The notes: generated by a model from the letters alone, not told the origin. A stretch of 64,000 bases of DNA from Atopobiaceae bacterium (GCA_022655215.1 JALCUE010000001.1:682001-746000); one strand, 5' to 3'; shown: positions 37,352 through 46,099, counted from the stretch's first letter. A program made the numbers and translations.

Positions 37352-38131
37352 TTGCAGCGCGACGAGGAAAAACTCGGGCGTTACTTCGTCAATCCGCCCG
37401 ATGATATCTCACTCGCCTCGGTGGACCTCGATCATCTGCCCCGTCATATCTCCCTGATAATGGACGGCAATGGCCGTTGGGCGACCTCGCGCGGGCTGGA
37501 CAGGAGCGAGGGGCACGTCGCCGGCGTGAAGGCCCTTCGGGAGACGATCACCGCCTCCGTCAGGCTTGGCATCGATGTCCTCACCGCCTACGCGTTCTCC
37601 ACCGAGAACTGGAGAAGGCCACAACACGAGGTCGACCTCCTCATGCATCTTTTCGCGACCACGCTCGTGCGCGAGCTCCCCCTCTTCGAGAGGGAGAACG
37701 TCCGCCTCGTCTTCCTCGGTGACCTCGAGGCTCTTCCAAGACAGACCAAGGAGGTCTTCGAGGAAGGACTGAACGAAACGGCCGCGCATACCGGCATGAC
37801 GCTCGGCCTCGCCGTGAACTACGGCTCGCGTGCCGAGATGGTCAGGGCCGCACGCACGCTTGCCGCCAAGGTGTCCGATGGCACCATGTCGATAGATGAC
37901 ATAGACGCGGACGCCTTCTCCGACGAGCTGTACACCACGGGACTGCCCGACCCCGAGCTCCTCATACGGACCTCGGGCGAGATGAGGCTCTCCAACTACC
38001 TTCTCTGGCAGCTTGCCTACACCGAGTTCTACGTCACCGACACCTATTGGCCGGACTTCGGTCGCTGGGACCTCCTCCGAGCCATAAGCTCGTTCCAGTC
38101 CAGGGACAGACGGTTCGGTGGTGTCAAGTGA
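37352..38131 (+). CDS. uppS: Isoprenyl transferase (undecaprenyl diphosphate synthase family)
   Basis: 259 residues from a TTG immediately after the frr stop, with GAGGTAATGGAG upstream. The active-site motif MDGNGRWA (about residue 38) and the NWRRP-like, VNYGSRAE and DPELLIRTSGEMRLSNYLLW segments identify a cis-prenyltransferase. It extends farnesyl diphosphate with IPP to make the lipid carrier of cell-wall synthesis. The precursor pathway genes dxr and ispG are in the same operon. Confidence 0.94.
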   Translation: MQRDEEKLGRYFVNPPDDISLASVDLDHLPRHISLIMDGNGRWATSRGLDRSEGHVAGVKALRETITASVRLGIDVLTAYAFSTENWRRPQHEVDLLMHLFATTLVRELPLFERENVRLVFLGDLEALPRQTKEVFEEGLNETAAHTGMTLGLAVNYGSRAEMVRAARTLAAKVSDGTMSIDDIDADAFSDELYTTGLPDPELLIRTSGEMRLSNYLLWQLAYTEFYVTDTYWPDFGRWDLLRAISSFQSRDRRFGGVK

Positions 38132-39120
38132 GCGAGACAACGGAACACGATGACCGATCGCGGAGCGTCCCCGCTGACGGTCGCACGTCACATGCCCAGC
38201 CTCAGAGGGACTCCATCAACCTTGACTCCACCATCGACAGCATCGAGTCCAAGCGCGCACTCAAGGAGGGTGAGCGCGTCCGCGGAGACCTCAAGGGGCA
38301 GAAGGCGCGGGGCTGGACCGAGAAGCTCATCACCCGCACCACGTCGGGTGCCATATATGCCATCACCATCCTCGTCTGCCTGTTTCTGGGGCCCCAGGCG
38401 ACGGCATTGCTCGTCGCGGCGATGTCATGGCTCTGCTGCTCCGAGTTCTTCCGCATCGTCCGGATGAGTGGCAGGATGCCCAACGAGGTGCTCGGGCTCG
38501 CCGCCTCCGTTGCATTTCCCATCTCCGTCCTCATACACTCCGCCCTGCTCATATTCATCATCTTCGTGCTCGTCGTCGCCGTGGGCGTCTGGTACGTGGT
38601 TACGCCACGCGCGAACATAGGTGACGTGGCCGCCACCGTCTTCGGCCCTCTCTACACAGGTCTCATGCTCTCCGCGGTCGTCCTGATCAGGGTCTGCGAC
38701 GCCGGCGTGGACGGTGCCCTTCTCACGTTCGGCGTCATGGGTTCGGTCTGGATCAACGACGCCTTCGCCTACTTCGTGGGTTCTCGGCTCGGCCGTCATC
38801 GCCTTGCACCCCGGATCTCTCCCAACAAGAGCTGGGAGGGTCTCATAGGAGGTATCGTGGGCTCTCTGCTCATCTGGGTGATCATGGTCATAGTGGGCGT
38901 GCGAGGCATCACCTTGCCGCTCGCCATCCTCTGCGGGCTCGCATCCGGCGTCGCCGGCGTGATCGGTGACCTCGTGGAGTCTCGAATCAAGCGGGGAGCC
39001 GGCGTCAAGGACTCGGGCAACCTCATGCCCGGCCACGGCGGTCTGCTCGATAGGTCGGACTCCATGATCTTCGGTTGCATGACCGCATACTTCATCCTGC
39101 TGCTTGGGGGAATCCTATGA
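38128..39120 (+). CDS. cdsA: Phosphatidate cytidylyltransferase
   Basis: 330 residues from GTG 38128, overlapping uppS by four bases. About 65 hydrophilic, charged residues precede the first membrane helix, an unusually long N-terminal extension. Seven to eight membrane segments follow. The family signature lies at the C-terminus: SPNKSWEGLIGG, then GDLVESRIKRGAGVKDSG and PGHGGLLDRSDS. It makes CDP-diacylglycerol, the branch point for phospholipids, in the inner membrane. ATGA overlap with dxr. Confidence 0.95.
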   Translation: MSETTEHDDRSRSVPADGRTSHAQPQRDSINLDSTIDSIESKRALKEGERVRGDLKGQKARGWTEKLITRTTSGAIYAITILVCLFLGPQATALLVAAMSWLCCSEFFRIVRMSGRMPNEVLGLAASVAFPISVLIHSALLIFIIFVLVVAVGVWYVVTPRANIGDVAATVFGPLYTGLMLSAVVLIRVCDAGVDGALLTFGVMGSVWINDAFAYFVGSRLGRHRLAPRISPNKSWEGLIGGIVGSLLIWVIMVIVGVRGITLPLAILCGLASGVAGVIGDLVESRIKRGAGVKDSGNLMPGHGGLLDRSDSMIFGCMTAYFILLLGGIL

Positions 39121-40316
39121 ACATATTCGAGGAGACGGCTCCCGTGGCCTCCCGACACCGTCCGCTCAGGGTGGCGTTGCTCGGCTGCTCGGGTTCCGTC
39201 GGAACGCAGACCCTCGATGTATGCAGGCATCATCCTGACGAGGTCGATGTCGTCGCCCTCTCGGTCAACGTGTCCTGTGACGCCCTCGTCGCCGCAGCGA
39301 GGGAGTTCGACGTCTCGCATGTCGCCGTCGCGGATGCCTCCCATTCCAACGATCCGGTGCTCGACGAGCTTCCCGAAGGCTGCGCATGCGGCTTCGGGGA
39401 GGATGCCGTGACGAGCCTGGCCGGTCTTGACGACGTCGACTGCGTGGTGGTCGCGGTCGTGGGCGAGGTCGGCATCTGGGCGAGCTACGAGGCCCTCAAG
39501 GCCGACAAGGTCCTCGCCTGCGCGAACAAGGAGTCGCTCGTCGTCGGGGGTGACCTCCTCATGCCCATGGCCCGTCCTGGCAGGATCGTCCCCGTCGACT
39601 CCGAGCACAGTGCCATCTTCCAGTGCCTCCTGGGCGAGCGGAGAAGCGAGGCGCATCGTCTCTGGATCACCTGCTCCGGAGGTCCGTTCCATGGCATGAG
39701 CAGGGATGAGCTCGAGGGCGTCACTTTGGATGACGCCATGAGACACCCCAACTGGTGCATGGGACCGAAGATCACCATCGACTGCGCGACCTTGATGAAC
39801 AAGGGACTCGAGGTCATCGAGGCCCATCATCTCTTCGATATGCCCTTCGACGACATCTCCGTGGTCATACACCGTCAGAGCAAGGTCCACTCCATGGTCG
39901 AGTTCAATGACGGTACGGTCAAGGCGCAGCTCGGCCCCTCTGACATGCGTCTGCCGATACAGCTCGCGTTGAGCTATCCCCATAGGTGGGACACGCCCGT
40001 GGACCGTGTGGACTACTGCGACATGATGGACCTCACCTTCTCACGCCCCGACACGGAGGTGTTCCGCTGCCTTGACCTTGCATACCAGGCCGGAAGGGTC
40101 GGAGGCACGCTCCCTTGCGCCATGAACGCAGCAAACGAGGTCGCGAACGAGGCGTTCAGGAAGGGCCTCTGCAAGATCACCGACATCGACCGCGTCGTCG
40201 CGTCCGTCATGGACGCATGCGACGTGGAGCCCGTCACGTCATTGGAGCAGATCTCCGAAGTCGACGCACGCTCCCGTGAGTCCGCGAGACGGGCACTTGA
40301 GGGGCTGGCCTCATGA
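39117..40316 (+). CDS. dxr: 1-deoxy-D-xylulose 5-phosphate reductoisomerase
   Basis: 399 residues from ATG 39117. Converts DXP to MEP with NADPH, the committing step of the MEP isoprenoid pathway. NADPH motif GCSGSVGTQTL; NKESLVVGGDLLM; active-site segment MGPKITIDCATLMNKGLEV; and VHSMVEFNDGTVKAQLGPSDM read in two parts. The pathway is represented in this window also by ispG (41719) and ispH (55230). Four-base overlaps on both sides place it firmly in the operon. Confidence 0.97.
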   Translation: MNIFEETAPVASRHRPLRVALLGCSGSVGTQTLDVCRHHPDEVDVVALSVNVSCDALVAAAREFDVSHVAVADASHSNDPVLDELPEGCACGFGEDAVTSLAGLDDVDCVVVAVVGEVGIWASYEALKADKVLACANKESLVVGGDLLMPMARPGRIVPVDSEHSAIFQCLLGERRSEAHRLWITCSGGPFHGMSRDELEGVTLDDAMRHPNWCMGPKITIDCATLMNKGLEVIEAHHLFDMPFDDISVVIHRQSKVHSMVEFNDGTVKAQLGPSDMRLPIQLALSYPHRWDTPVDRVDYCDMMDLTFSRPDTEVFRCLDLAYQAGRVGGTLPCAMNAANEVANEAFRKGLCKITDIDRVVASVMDACDVEPVTSLEQISEVDARSRESARRALEGLAS

Positions 40317-41695
40317 CGGTGGTCTCCTCAGCCCTGTCTGCCATCTTCTGGGGACTCATCATCCTGTCCCTCCTCGTGTTCGTACATGAGGGAGGGCATT
40401 TCCTCGTGGCTCGTGCCTTCGGGATGCGAGTCACCGAGTTCTTCCTCGGGATGCCTTGCCGCTTCAAGCTCTCCAGGCGTAGCGAGAGGTATGGCACCGA
40501 ATACGGCGTCACCCCCATCCTCCTTGGCGGTTACAACAGGATCTGCGGGATGGAAGGCGACGAGGGCGCGCGCATGGGCGATGTGTTGCTCTGCGTAATG
40601 CGGCGGGGGAGGGCCTCCGTCTCCGAGGTCGCAGCGGAGCTTGGTATGGAGGAGGAGGACGTCCTCTCATGCCTCGTCACGCTCTCCGACTGGGCCTCCG
40701 TCGAGCCTTACTACGATCCCGAGAAGGGCGAGAAGCCCGGCCAGCGCTACTACCCGGAGTCCTTCCAGACCGTAAGGAGGGATGGCTCGCTGCTCACCGC
40801 ATACGATCGTGACCATGACTTCGACGACGGGCATACGACCGATGTCGCCGAGCCGAGGGAGGCGAGCGTCGGTGCGGACGAGCTGATCGCTGCCGAGAGG
40901 TCCCACACCTACCAGGGAGCGGGCTTCTGGAAGCGCTTCCTCATGCTCGTTGCCGGGGCGTTCGTGAACATCGCCTGCGGCTTCATCCTCGTCGTCGGGG
41001 TCCTCATGATCTCCGGCGTGTCCGTCAACAGCGGCACGAACTCCATCTCCTCGGTCGTGGACGGCTCCGTCGCGGCGAATGCCGGACTCCAGGGTGGCGA
41101 CACGATCACCGTCGTCGACGGCACGGAGGTCGCAGACTGGCAGAGCCTTGTCGACGCCCTCGACGGGCCACTCGCATCCGGTACTGACTTCCAGATCACG
41201 TTCGTCCGAGACGGGCGGGACATCACGACGACCGTCGAGCTGGGAGGCAACGTTCCAGACCAGTTCGGCATATACGCCCAGACCGAGCGCGTTCACCTCG
41301 GGCTCGTCTCGGCAGTGAGCTACACCTCCTCCTACATTGGGACGGTCTGTTCGTATGTGGTGCAGCTCCTCATGCCCGAGCACACGCAGGAGATCCTCGA
41401 CAGCTCGACCTCGATCGTGGGCATCTCAGTGATGGCAAGCCAAGCCGCGGCGGCGGGGTTGGACGAGCTCTGCCTCTTCACGGCGGCGATATCGCTCTCG
41501 CTCGGCTTCATGAACCTCCTTCCGATCCCGCCGCTCGACGGCGGGAAGATGCTGATAGAGGTCATACAGGCCGTGACGAGGCGCAAGATCCCCGCACGCG
41601 TGCAGAACATCATCAGCTACATCGGACTCGCCCTCTTCATGCTCTTGTTCGTCTACATGCTGAGGCAGGACGTGTTCAGGTTCATCCTCGGCTAG
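40313..41695 (+). CDS. rseP: RseP-type site-2 metalloprotease with a winged-helix-like insertion
   Basis: 460 residues. The zinc motif HEGGH (FVHEGGHFLVARAFG) is in the first membrane helix, and NLLPIPPLDGGKML, with the third zinc ligand, near the C-terminus. One PDZ domain lies at about 240-320 (VVDGSVAANAGLQGGDTI). Unusual is an extra segment of roughly 115 residues (about 85-198) between the first helix and FWKRFLMLVAG. It contains ASVSEVAAELGMEEEDVLSC, which reads like a winged helix, then a charged linker. RseP proteases cut membrane proteins such as anti-sigma factors and signal-peptide remnants. Confidence 0.92.
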   Translation: MTVVSSALSAIFWGLIILSLLVFVHEGGHFLVARAFGMRVTEFFLGMPCRFKLSRRSERYGTEYGVTPILLGGYNRICGMEGDEGARMGDVLLCVMRRGRASVSEVAAELGMEEEDVLSCLVTLSDWASVEPYYDPEKGEKPGQRYYPESFQTVRRDGSLLTAYDRDHDFDDGHTTDVAEPREASVGADELIAAERSHTYQGAGFWKRFLMLVAGAFVNIACGFILVVGVLMISGVSVNSGTNSISSVVDGSVAANAGLQGGDTITVVDGTEVADWQSLVDALDGPLASGTDFQITFVRDGRDITTTVELGGNVPDQFGIYAQTERVHLGLVSAVSYTSSYIGTVCSYVVQLLMPEHTQEILDSSTSIVGISVMASQAAAAGLDELCLFTAAISLSLGFMNLLPIPPLDGGKMLIEVIQAVTRRKIPARVQNIISYIGLALFMLLFVYMLRQDVFRFILG

Positions 41696-41718
41696 CGACG
41701 ACGAAGGCAGGGAGCAGG

Positions 41719-42792
41719 GTGGCACTCGCAAGGGAGCTCACGCATCAGATAAGGGTGGGGGATGTCGCGATCGGCGGCGGAGCCCCCGTCTCCGTGCAAT
41801 CGATGACGAACACGCCCACCATCGACGCAGCCGCCACCATCTCCCAGATCGAACGACTTGCGGAGGTCGGCTGCGAGATCGCCCGCGTCGCCATCCCGCA
41901 CCCGGACGCACTTGGGGGATTCGAGGCGATCTGCGCCAGCTCGCCTCTGCCGGTCGTCGCCGACATCCATTTCGACCATCAGCTCGCCATCGAGGCGATT
42001 CGAAGGGGTGCGGACGGGATTCGGATCAATCCCGGCAACATCGGCTCGATGGCCAAGGTAGACAAGGTCATCGACGTGGCGGGGGAGAGGGGCGTCCCCA
42101 TCAGGATCGGCGTCAACGCAGGCTCTCTCGCACCAGACGTCGCCGACCATGATGACCTCTCCCTCTCCGAGAAGCTCGTCGCATCCGCGATGACGTTCGT
42201 GGAACACTTCCGCTCGAGGGGGTTTGCGGATGTGGTCTGCTCGGCGAAGGCGCACGACGTCCTGACCACGCTCGAGACATACAGGCGTCTCTCCTCCCTC
42301 ATGCCTGACGTGCCCCTTCATCTCGGCGTCACCGAGGCGGGCACCATACGACAGGGGACCGTGAAGAGCTCGGTCGGCCTCGGCATCCTCCTCTCGGAGG
42401 GTATCGGCGACACGATGCGCGTCTCACTGACGGCTGACCCCGTGGAGGAGCCTCCCGTCGCCTGGGACATCCTTTCCAGCCTCTCCATCCGGAGAAGGAC
42501 CCCCGAGATCGTGAGCTGTCCGACGTGTGGCCGCTGCCAGGTCGATCTCGTCGGCATGGCCGAGGAGGTGTCGGAGAGGCTCGCGCATGTGAGCGCCCCC
42601 ATCTCGGTCGCGATCATGGGTTGCGTCGTGAACGGACCCGGGGAGGCACGCGACGCCGACATCGGTGTCGCGTGTGGCCGCGGCCAGGGCCTCCTCTTCC
42701 AAGGAGGCGAGGTCCTTCGCAAGGTACCCGAGGACCGCATCGTCGACGAGCTCATGGAGGAGATCGACGCGAGGTTCTGCCAAGGGGAGTGA
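41719..42792 (+). CDS. ispG: 4-hydroxy-3-methylbut-2-en-1-yl diphosphate synthase
   Basis: 357 residues from GTG 41719 (GGAGCAGG upstream). The TIM-barrel domain begins VGDVAIGGGAPVSVQSMTNT. The 4Fe-4S cluster ligands are in SCPTCGRCQVDL (two Cys) and MGCVVNGPGEARDADIG (third Cys, plus Glu). It reduces MEcPP to HMBPP, the substrate of IspH, with electrons from ferredoxin or flavodoxin. Last gene of the pyrH operon, 23 bases after rseP; dxr and rseP before it match the common bacterial order. Confidence 0.97.
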   Translation: MALARELTHQIRVGDVAIGGGAPVSVQSMTNTPTIDAAATISQIERLAEVGCEIARVAIPHPDALGGFEAICASSPLPVVADIHFDHQLAIEAIRRGADGIRINPGNIGSMAKVDKVIDVAGERGVPIRIGVNAGSLAPDVADHDDLSLSEKLVASAMTFVEHFRSRGFADVVCSAKAHDVLTTLETYRRLSSLMPDVPLHLGVTEAGTIRQGTVKSSVGLGILLSEGIGDTMRVSLTADPVEEPPVAWDILSSLSIRRRTPEIVSCPTCGRCQVDLVGMAEEVSERLAHVSAPISVAIMGCVVNGPGEARDADIGVACGRGQGLLFQGGEVLRKVPEDRIVDELMEEIDARFCQGE

Positions 42793-42897
42793 GGCACCAG
42801 GTCGCGATGTCGGCCGTGGGCTATCATGCACTACTGTCACGGACATGAGGACGACCCGCATCGTATCTGCGGTCGTCGGGACGAAGGAGAGGGACAC

Positions 42898-44610
42898 GTG
42901 AAGAGCTACCAGCGGATGACGAGGCTGTACGCACCCACGCTCAAGGAGGACCCGAACGAGGCCGAGCTGGCGAGCCATAGGCTCCTTCTCCGCGCGGGGA
43001 TGATCAGGAAGACCGCCTCGGGCGTCTACAGCTACCTTCCCCTCGCCTGGCGCTCCCTCATGAAGATCGAGGGCATCGTCCGCGACGAGATGGACGGCAT
43101 CGGCGCCCAGGAGATGCTCCTCCCGATCCTCACTCCCGCCGAACTCTGGCACGAGTCCGGTCGCTGGGACGACTACGGTCCCGAGCTCATGCGCATCTCC
43201 GACCGCCACGAGCGCGAGTTCTGCCTCGGTCCCACGCACGAGGAGACCGTGACCGACCTCGTCCGCAACGAGCTTCGCAGCTACAAGCAGCTCCCGTGCA
43301 CGCTCTATCAGATCCAGACCAAGTTCCGTGACGAGATGCGCCCTCGCTTCGGCCTCATGCGCGGCCGTGAGTTCATCATGAAGGACGGCTACTCCTTCAA
43401 CGAGAGCGCCGAGTCGCTCCAGCACACGTATGACGACATGCGCGGCGCCTATGCGCGCGTCTGCGAGAGGTGCGGCCTCAAGGCGCTTCCGGTCGCCGCG
43501 GACACCGGCCAGATAGGCGGCAGCGCCTCCGTTGAGTACATGGCGCTCGCTGATGCCGGCGAGGCCGAGCTCGTCTGGTGCGACTGTGGCTTCGCGGCGG
43601 ACACCGAGGTCGGGACCGCCGTCATCGATGTCATGGAGGGTCCGGGAGCCGAGCTCGAGAAGATCGCGACACCTTGCGAGGGTTCCTGCGTGGCACTTGC
43701 CGACCTTCTCGGCATCGACGTGAAGGCGACGCGGAAGTCCCTCGCGATCATCGACGGCGAAGGCAGGCCGACGCTCGTCCTCATCCCCGGCGACCACGAG
43801 ATGAACGAATGCAAAGCGGAGCACGTCTTCGGCCAGTACCGGGCCATGACCCCCGAGGAACTCGAGAAGGCGGGCCTCGTCGCGGGCTTCATGGGTCCCG
43901 TGGGCCTCGGAGCCGACGTCCGCGTCATGGCCGACATCTCGCTCAAGGACTCGACCAGCTGGCTCGTGGGCGCCAACGAGGCCGGCTATCACTACAAGGG
44001 AGCACGCCCCGGCAGGGACTTCGATGTCGACGAGTGGGTCGACGTCGCCTCCGCGCAGGAGGGGGACGTGTGCCCCGAATGCGGCAAACCACTCCATGGC
44101 GCCCGTGGCATCGAGGTCTCCCAGGTGTTCCAGCTCGGCACGAAGTACTCCGAGTCGATGGGGGCGACCTTCGCCGACGAGAACGGCGACGAGCGTCCTC
44201 TCATCATGGGCTGCTATGGCATCGGGATCTCGCGCACCCTCGCAGCCGTCGTCGAACAGCACAACGACGAGCATGGCATCTGCTGGCCCGTCGCCGTCGC
44301 ACCCTTCGAGGTCGAGATCGTTCCGCTCGACATCGATGATGACCTCGTATGGCCCGCGGCGGAGTCCGTCGCCGACGCGCTCGCCTCGGCTGGGGTCGAG
44401 GTCGTGGTCGACGATCGCAAGGAGCGCCCCGGAGTCAAGTTCAACGACGCCGACCTCATGGGCTTCCCGTACCAGATCGTCTTCGGCAAGCGGGCCGTCT
44501 CGTCCGGTGCCTGCGAGCTCAAGGACCGCACGACGGGAGAGAGGATCGACGTCAGTCTCGACGAGGTCGTCTCCAAGGTGCGCGGACTCGTCGAGTCCGC
44601 CAGAGCCTGA
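42898..44610 (+). CDS. proS: Prolyl-tRNA synthetase (bacterial type)
   Basis: 570 residues from GTG 42898 (AAGGAGAGGG upstream); an upstream in-frame extension lacks a ribosome site. Class II motifs: LLLRAGMIRKTASGVYSYLP, PTHEETVTDLVRNEL, and motif 3 GCYGIGISRTLAAVVEQ. The INS editing domain (about 225-400) between motifs 2 and 3 is present, so mischarged Ala-tRNA(Pro) can be hydrolysed. The C-terminal anticodon-binding domain follows. A TATCAT at 42822-42827 could be the -10 box of its own promoter, without a clear -35. Confidence 0.95.
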   Translation: MKSYQRMTRLYAPTLKEDPNEAELASHRLLLRAGMIRKTASGVYSYLPLAWRSLMKIEGIVRDEMDGIGAQEMLLPILTPAELWHESGRWDDYGPELMRISDRHEREFCLGPTHEETVTDLVRNELRSYKQLPCTLYQIQTKFRDEMRPRFGLMRGREFIMKDGYSFNESAESLQHTYDDMRGAYARVCERCGLKALPVAADTGQIGGSASVEYMALADAGEAELVWCDCGFAADTEVGTAVIDVMEGPGAELEKIATPCEGSCVALADLLGIDVKATRKSLAIIDGEGRPTLVLIPGDHEMNECKAEHVFGQYRAMTPEELEKAGLVAGFMGPVGLGADVRVMADISLKDSTSWLVGANEAGYHYKGARPGRDFDVDEWVDVASAQEGDVCPECGKPLHGARGIEVSQVFQLGTKYSESMGATFADENGDERPLIMGCYGIGISRTLAAVVEQHNDEHGICWPVAVAPFEVEIVPLDIDDDLVWPAAESVADALASAGVEVVVDDRKERPGVKFNDADLMGFPYQIVFGKRAVSSGACELKDRTTGERIDVSLDEVVSKVRGLVESARA

Positions 44611-44628
44611 TCGGTGGGTGGGGGAGAG

Positions 44629-45642
44629 ATGACCTACGCTGAGCTAGCCGGCATGGCCAGAGGGAAGATGGGCCCCTGCAAGGCCTGCCCCACATGCGAC
44701 GGACGCGGATGCAGATCGACCATACCCGGACCTGGTGCCAAGGGATCAGGCGACGTCGCGATCAGGAACCATGACGCCTGGCAGGGATACAGGCTCGACA
44801 TGGACACGCTCCATCCCTCGTTCGATCCGTCCTGCGCGACGAAGGTCCTCGGGTTCGACCTGAGCCTTCCCGTCATGGTCGGTCCGGTCGGAGACGTCAG
44901 GCGCCATTATGGCGACCTCATGGACGACCTTTCCTACAACGATTGCGTTCTCAAGGCCGCCGCGGACGGAGGCACCGTCGCCTTCACTGGAGATGGCCTC
45001 AACGCTGACGTCATGAGGAACGCGACGTCCCTCATCTCTCAGCTCGACGGTCGAGGCATCCCCACGATCAAGCCATGGTCGCTCGACGTGGTCTCCGAGA
45101 AGCTCGAGCTGGTACATGAGGCCCATCCCGTCGCCGTCGCCATGGACATCGATGCGGCAGGCCTCCCGTTCCTCAAGGGACAGGAGCCGCCAGCAGGGCC
45201 GAAGTCGGTACATGAGCTCGCATCGATCATCGACGACTGCGACGAGCCCTTCATCGTTAAGGGGATCATGACTCCGACGGCTGCCGAGAAGGCCGTCGAT
45301 GCCGGGGCGGACGCGATCGTCGTCTCGAACCATGGCGGACGCGTCCTCGATGGCGTCCCCTCGACGGCCGAGATGCTGCCGAGCATCGTCGACGCCGTCG
45401 CAGACGATGTGACCATCTTCGTCGACGGCGGGATCCGAAGCGGCATAGACGTGTTCAGGGCGCTCGCCCTGGGTGCCGACGCCTGTCTCATCGCCAGGCC
45501 GTTCGTCGTGGCGACCTATGGAGCAGGCGAGGAGGGCGTCAGGTCCTATCTGTCCCAGCTCGAAGGCGAGCTCCTCGACACGATGCTCATGTGCGGCACC
45601 GCGGACATAGCCGAGATATGCGAGGACAAGCTCTTCTGGTAG
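44629..45642 (+). CDS. FMN-dependent alpha-hydroxy-acid oxidising family protein with N-terminal Cys cluster
   Basis: 337 residues from ATG 44629 (GGGGAGAG upstream). The TIM-barrel flavoprotein motifs are PFIVKGIMTPTAAEKAVDAG, IVVSNHGGRVLDG (catalytic His-type segment) and FVDGGIRSGIDVFRALALGA. A cysteine group CKACPTCDGRGC (C-x2-C-x2-C-x4-C) near residue 15 precedes the barrel. It seems conserved in this anaerobe-type subfamily and could bind iron-sulfur or zinc. The substrate is not known; it differs from lactate oxidase and type 2 IPP isomerase. Tail to tail with the tRNA genes. Confidence 0.8.
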   Translation: MTYAELAGMARGKMGPCKACPTCDGRGCRSTIPGPGAKGSGDVAIRNHDAWQGYRLDMDTLHPSFDPSCATKVLGFDLSLPVMVGPVGDVRRHYGDLMDDLSYNDCVLKAAADGGTVAFTGDGLNADVMRNATSLISQLDGRGIPTIKPWSLDVVSEKLELVHEAHPVAVAMDIDAAGLPFLKGQEPPAGPKSVHELASIIDDCDEPFIVKGIMTPTAAEKAVDAGADAIVVSNHGGRVLDGVPSTAEMLPSIVDAVADDVTIFVDGGIRSGIDVFRALALGADACLIARPFVVATYGAGEEGVRSYLSQLEGELLDTMLMCGTADIAEICEDKLFW

Positions 45643-45678
45643 CCGCTCGTGATATCGATCCGGCCAATCCATGCATGT

Positions 45679-45706
45679 AAAAACAGCCCGGGCATGCCCG
45701 GGCTGT
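45679..45706 (-). terminator. Terminator of the CAU-anticodon tRNA gene (minus strand)
   Basis: The palindrome 45683-45706 (ACAGCCCGGGCA / TGCCCGGGCTGT) forms a long stem. On the minus strand it is followed by TTTTTA, a standard rho-independent terminator. It may also stop plus-strand transcription from 45642, though no U-tract exists on that side. Confidence 0.85.
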
Positions 45707-45714
45707 CTCGTATC

Positions 45715-45790
45715 TGGTGGGCCCTGTAGGGTTCGAACCTACAACCTAGGGATTATGAGTCCCCCGCGCTAACCGTTGCGCCAAGGGCCC
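45715..45790 (-). tRNA. tRNA with CAU anticodon (tRNA-Ile2 or elongator tRNA-Met)
   Basis: 76 bases with encoded CCA. Acceptor GGGCCCT/AGGGCCC, D stem GCGC/GCGC, anticodon stem GGGGA/TCCCT, loop CTCATAA (anticodon CAU), T arm GTAGG/CCTAC with TTCGAAC. The acceptor and loop resemble bacterial tRNA-Ile2, whose C34 is changed to lysidine, more than initiator tRNA, because there is no C1-A72 mismatch. Elongator Met cannot be excluded by sequence reading. Confidence 0.95.
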
Positions 45791-45795
45791 GTATG

Positions 45796-45826
45796 AAAAA
45801 AGGGCGGCGGCACTTGGCCGCCGCCC
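45796..45826 (-). terminator. Terminator between two tRNA genes (minus strand)
   Basis: GGGCGGCGGC (45802-45811) pairs with GCCGCCGCCC (45817-45826). On the minus strand it ends in TTTTTT (45801-45796), five bases before the next tRNA starts at 45790. Confidence 0.85.
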
Positions 45827-45835
45827 CGTCTCATG

Positions 45836-45911
45836 TGGTGGAGATAAGGGGGTTCGAACCCCTGACCTCATGACTGCCAGTCATGCGCTCTCCCAGCTGA
45901 GCTATATCCCC
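45836..45911 (-). tRNA. tRNA-Ala (anticodon GGC)
   Basis: 76 bases with encoded CCA. Acceptor GGGGATA/TATCTCC contains the G3-U70 pair that marks alanine tRNA. Anticodon stem CATGA/TCATG, loop CTGGCAG (anticodon GGC), T arm AGGGG/CCCCT. Preceded by a strong promoter on the minus strand. Confidence 0.97.
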
Positions 45912-45930
45912 ATGCGTTGGTGCGGTGATT

Positions 45931-45958
45931 ACTATACCAAAGCGCGACGGCTCGTCAA
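45931..45958 (-). promoter_or_regulatory. Promoter of tRNA-Ala
   Basis: On the minus strand TTGACG (45958-45953) and TATAGT (45936-45931) are separated by 16 bases, with TGG before the -10 box (extended -10). Confidence 0.85.
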
Positions 45959-46024
45959 GTGAGCATCTCCGTTCTCTCATGCACTCAACGCAACACGTGA
46001 CCGAGCGCTCGTTCGGCCGCCATT

Positions 46025-46033
46025 TGATAGAGT
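46025..46033 (+). promoter_or_regulatory. Possible extended -10 promoter for the following membrane-protein gene
   Basis: TGA-TAGAGT at 46025-46033, without a clear -35 box, lies ~65 bases before the chosen ATG at 46100. Confidence 0.35.
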
Positions 46034-46099
46034 GTGGGAAGTCAGTCGACGACCCACGACGGGTCGCTGGACACCGAATGGATCAGGGTGATAGGGGAC

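Noticed and set aside
42424-44274. A 616-codon open frame on the minus strand across ispG-proS
   Set aside because: It lies opposite two fully convincing genes. Its translation is rich in Asp, Glu, Leu, Val, Gly and Arg, a shadow of GC-biased codons, with no domain and no ribosome site.
44629-45642. Lactate oxidase or type 2 isopentenyl diphosphate isomerase
   Set aside because: The N-terminal cysteine group and divergent barrel do not match either, and IPP is made by the MEP pathway here; substrate left open.
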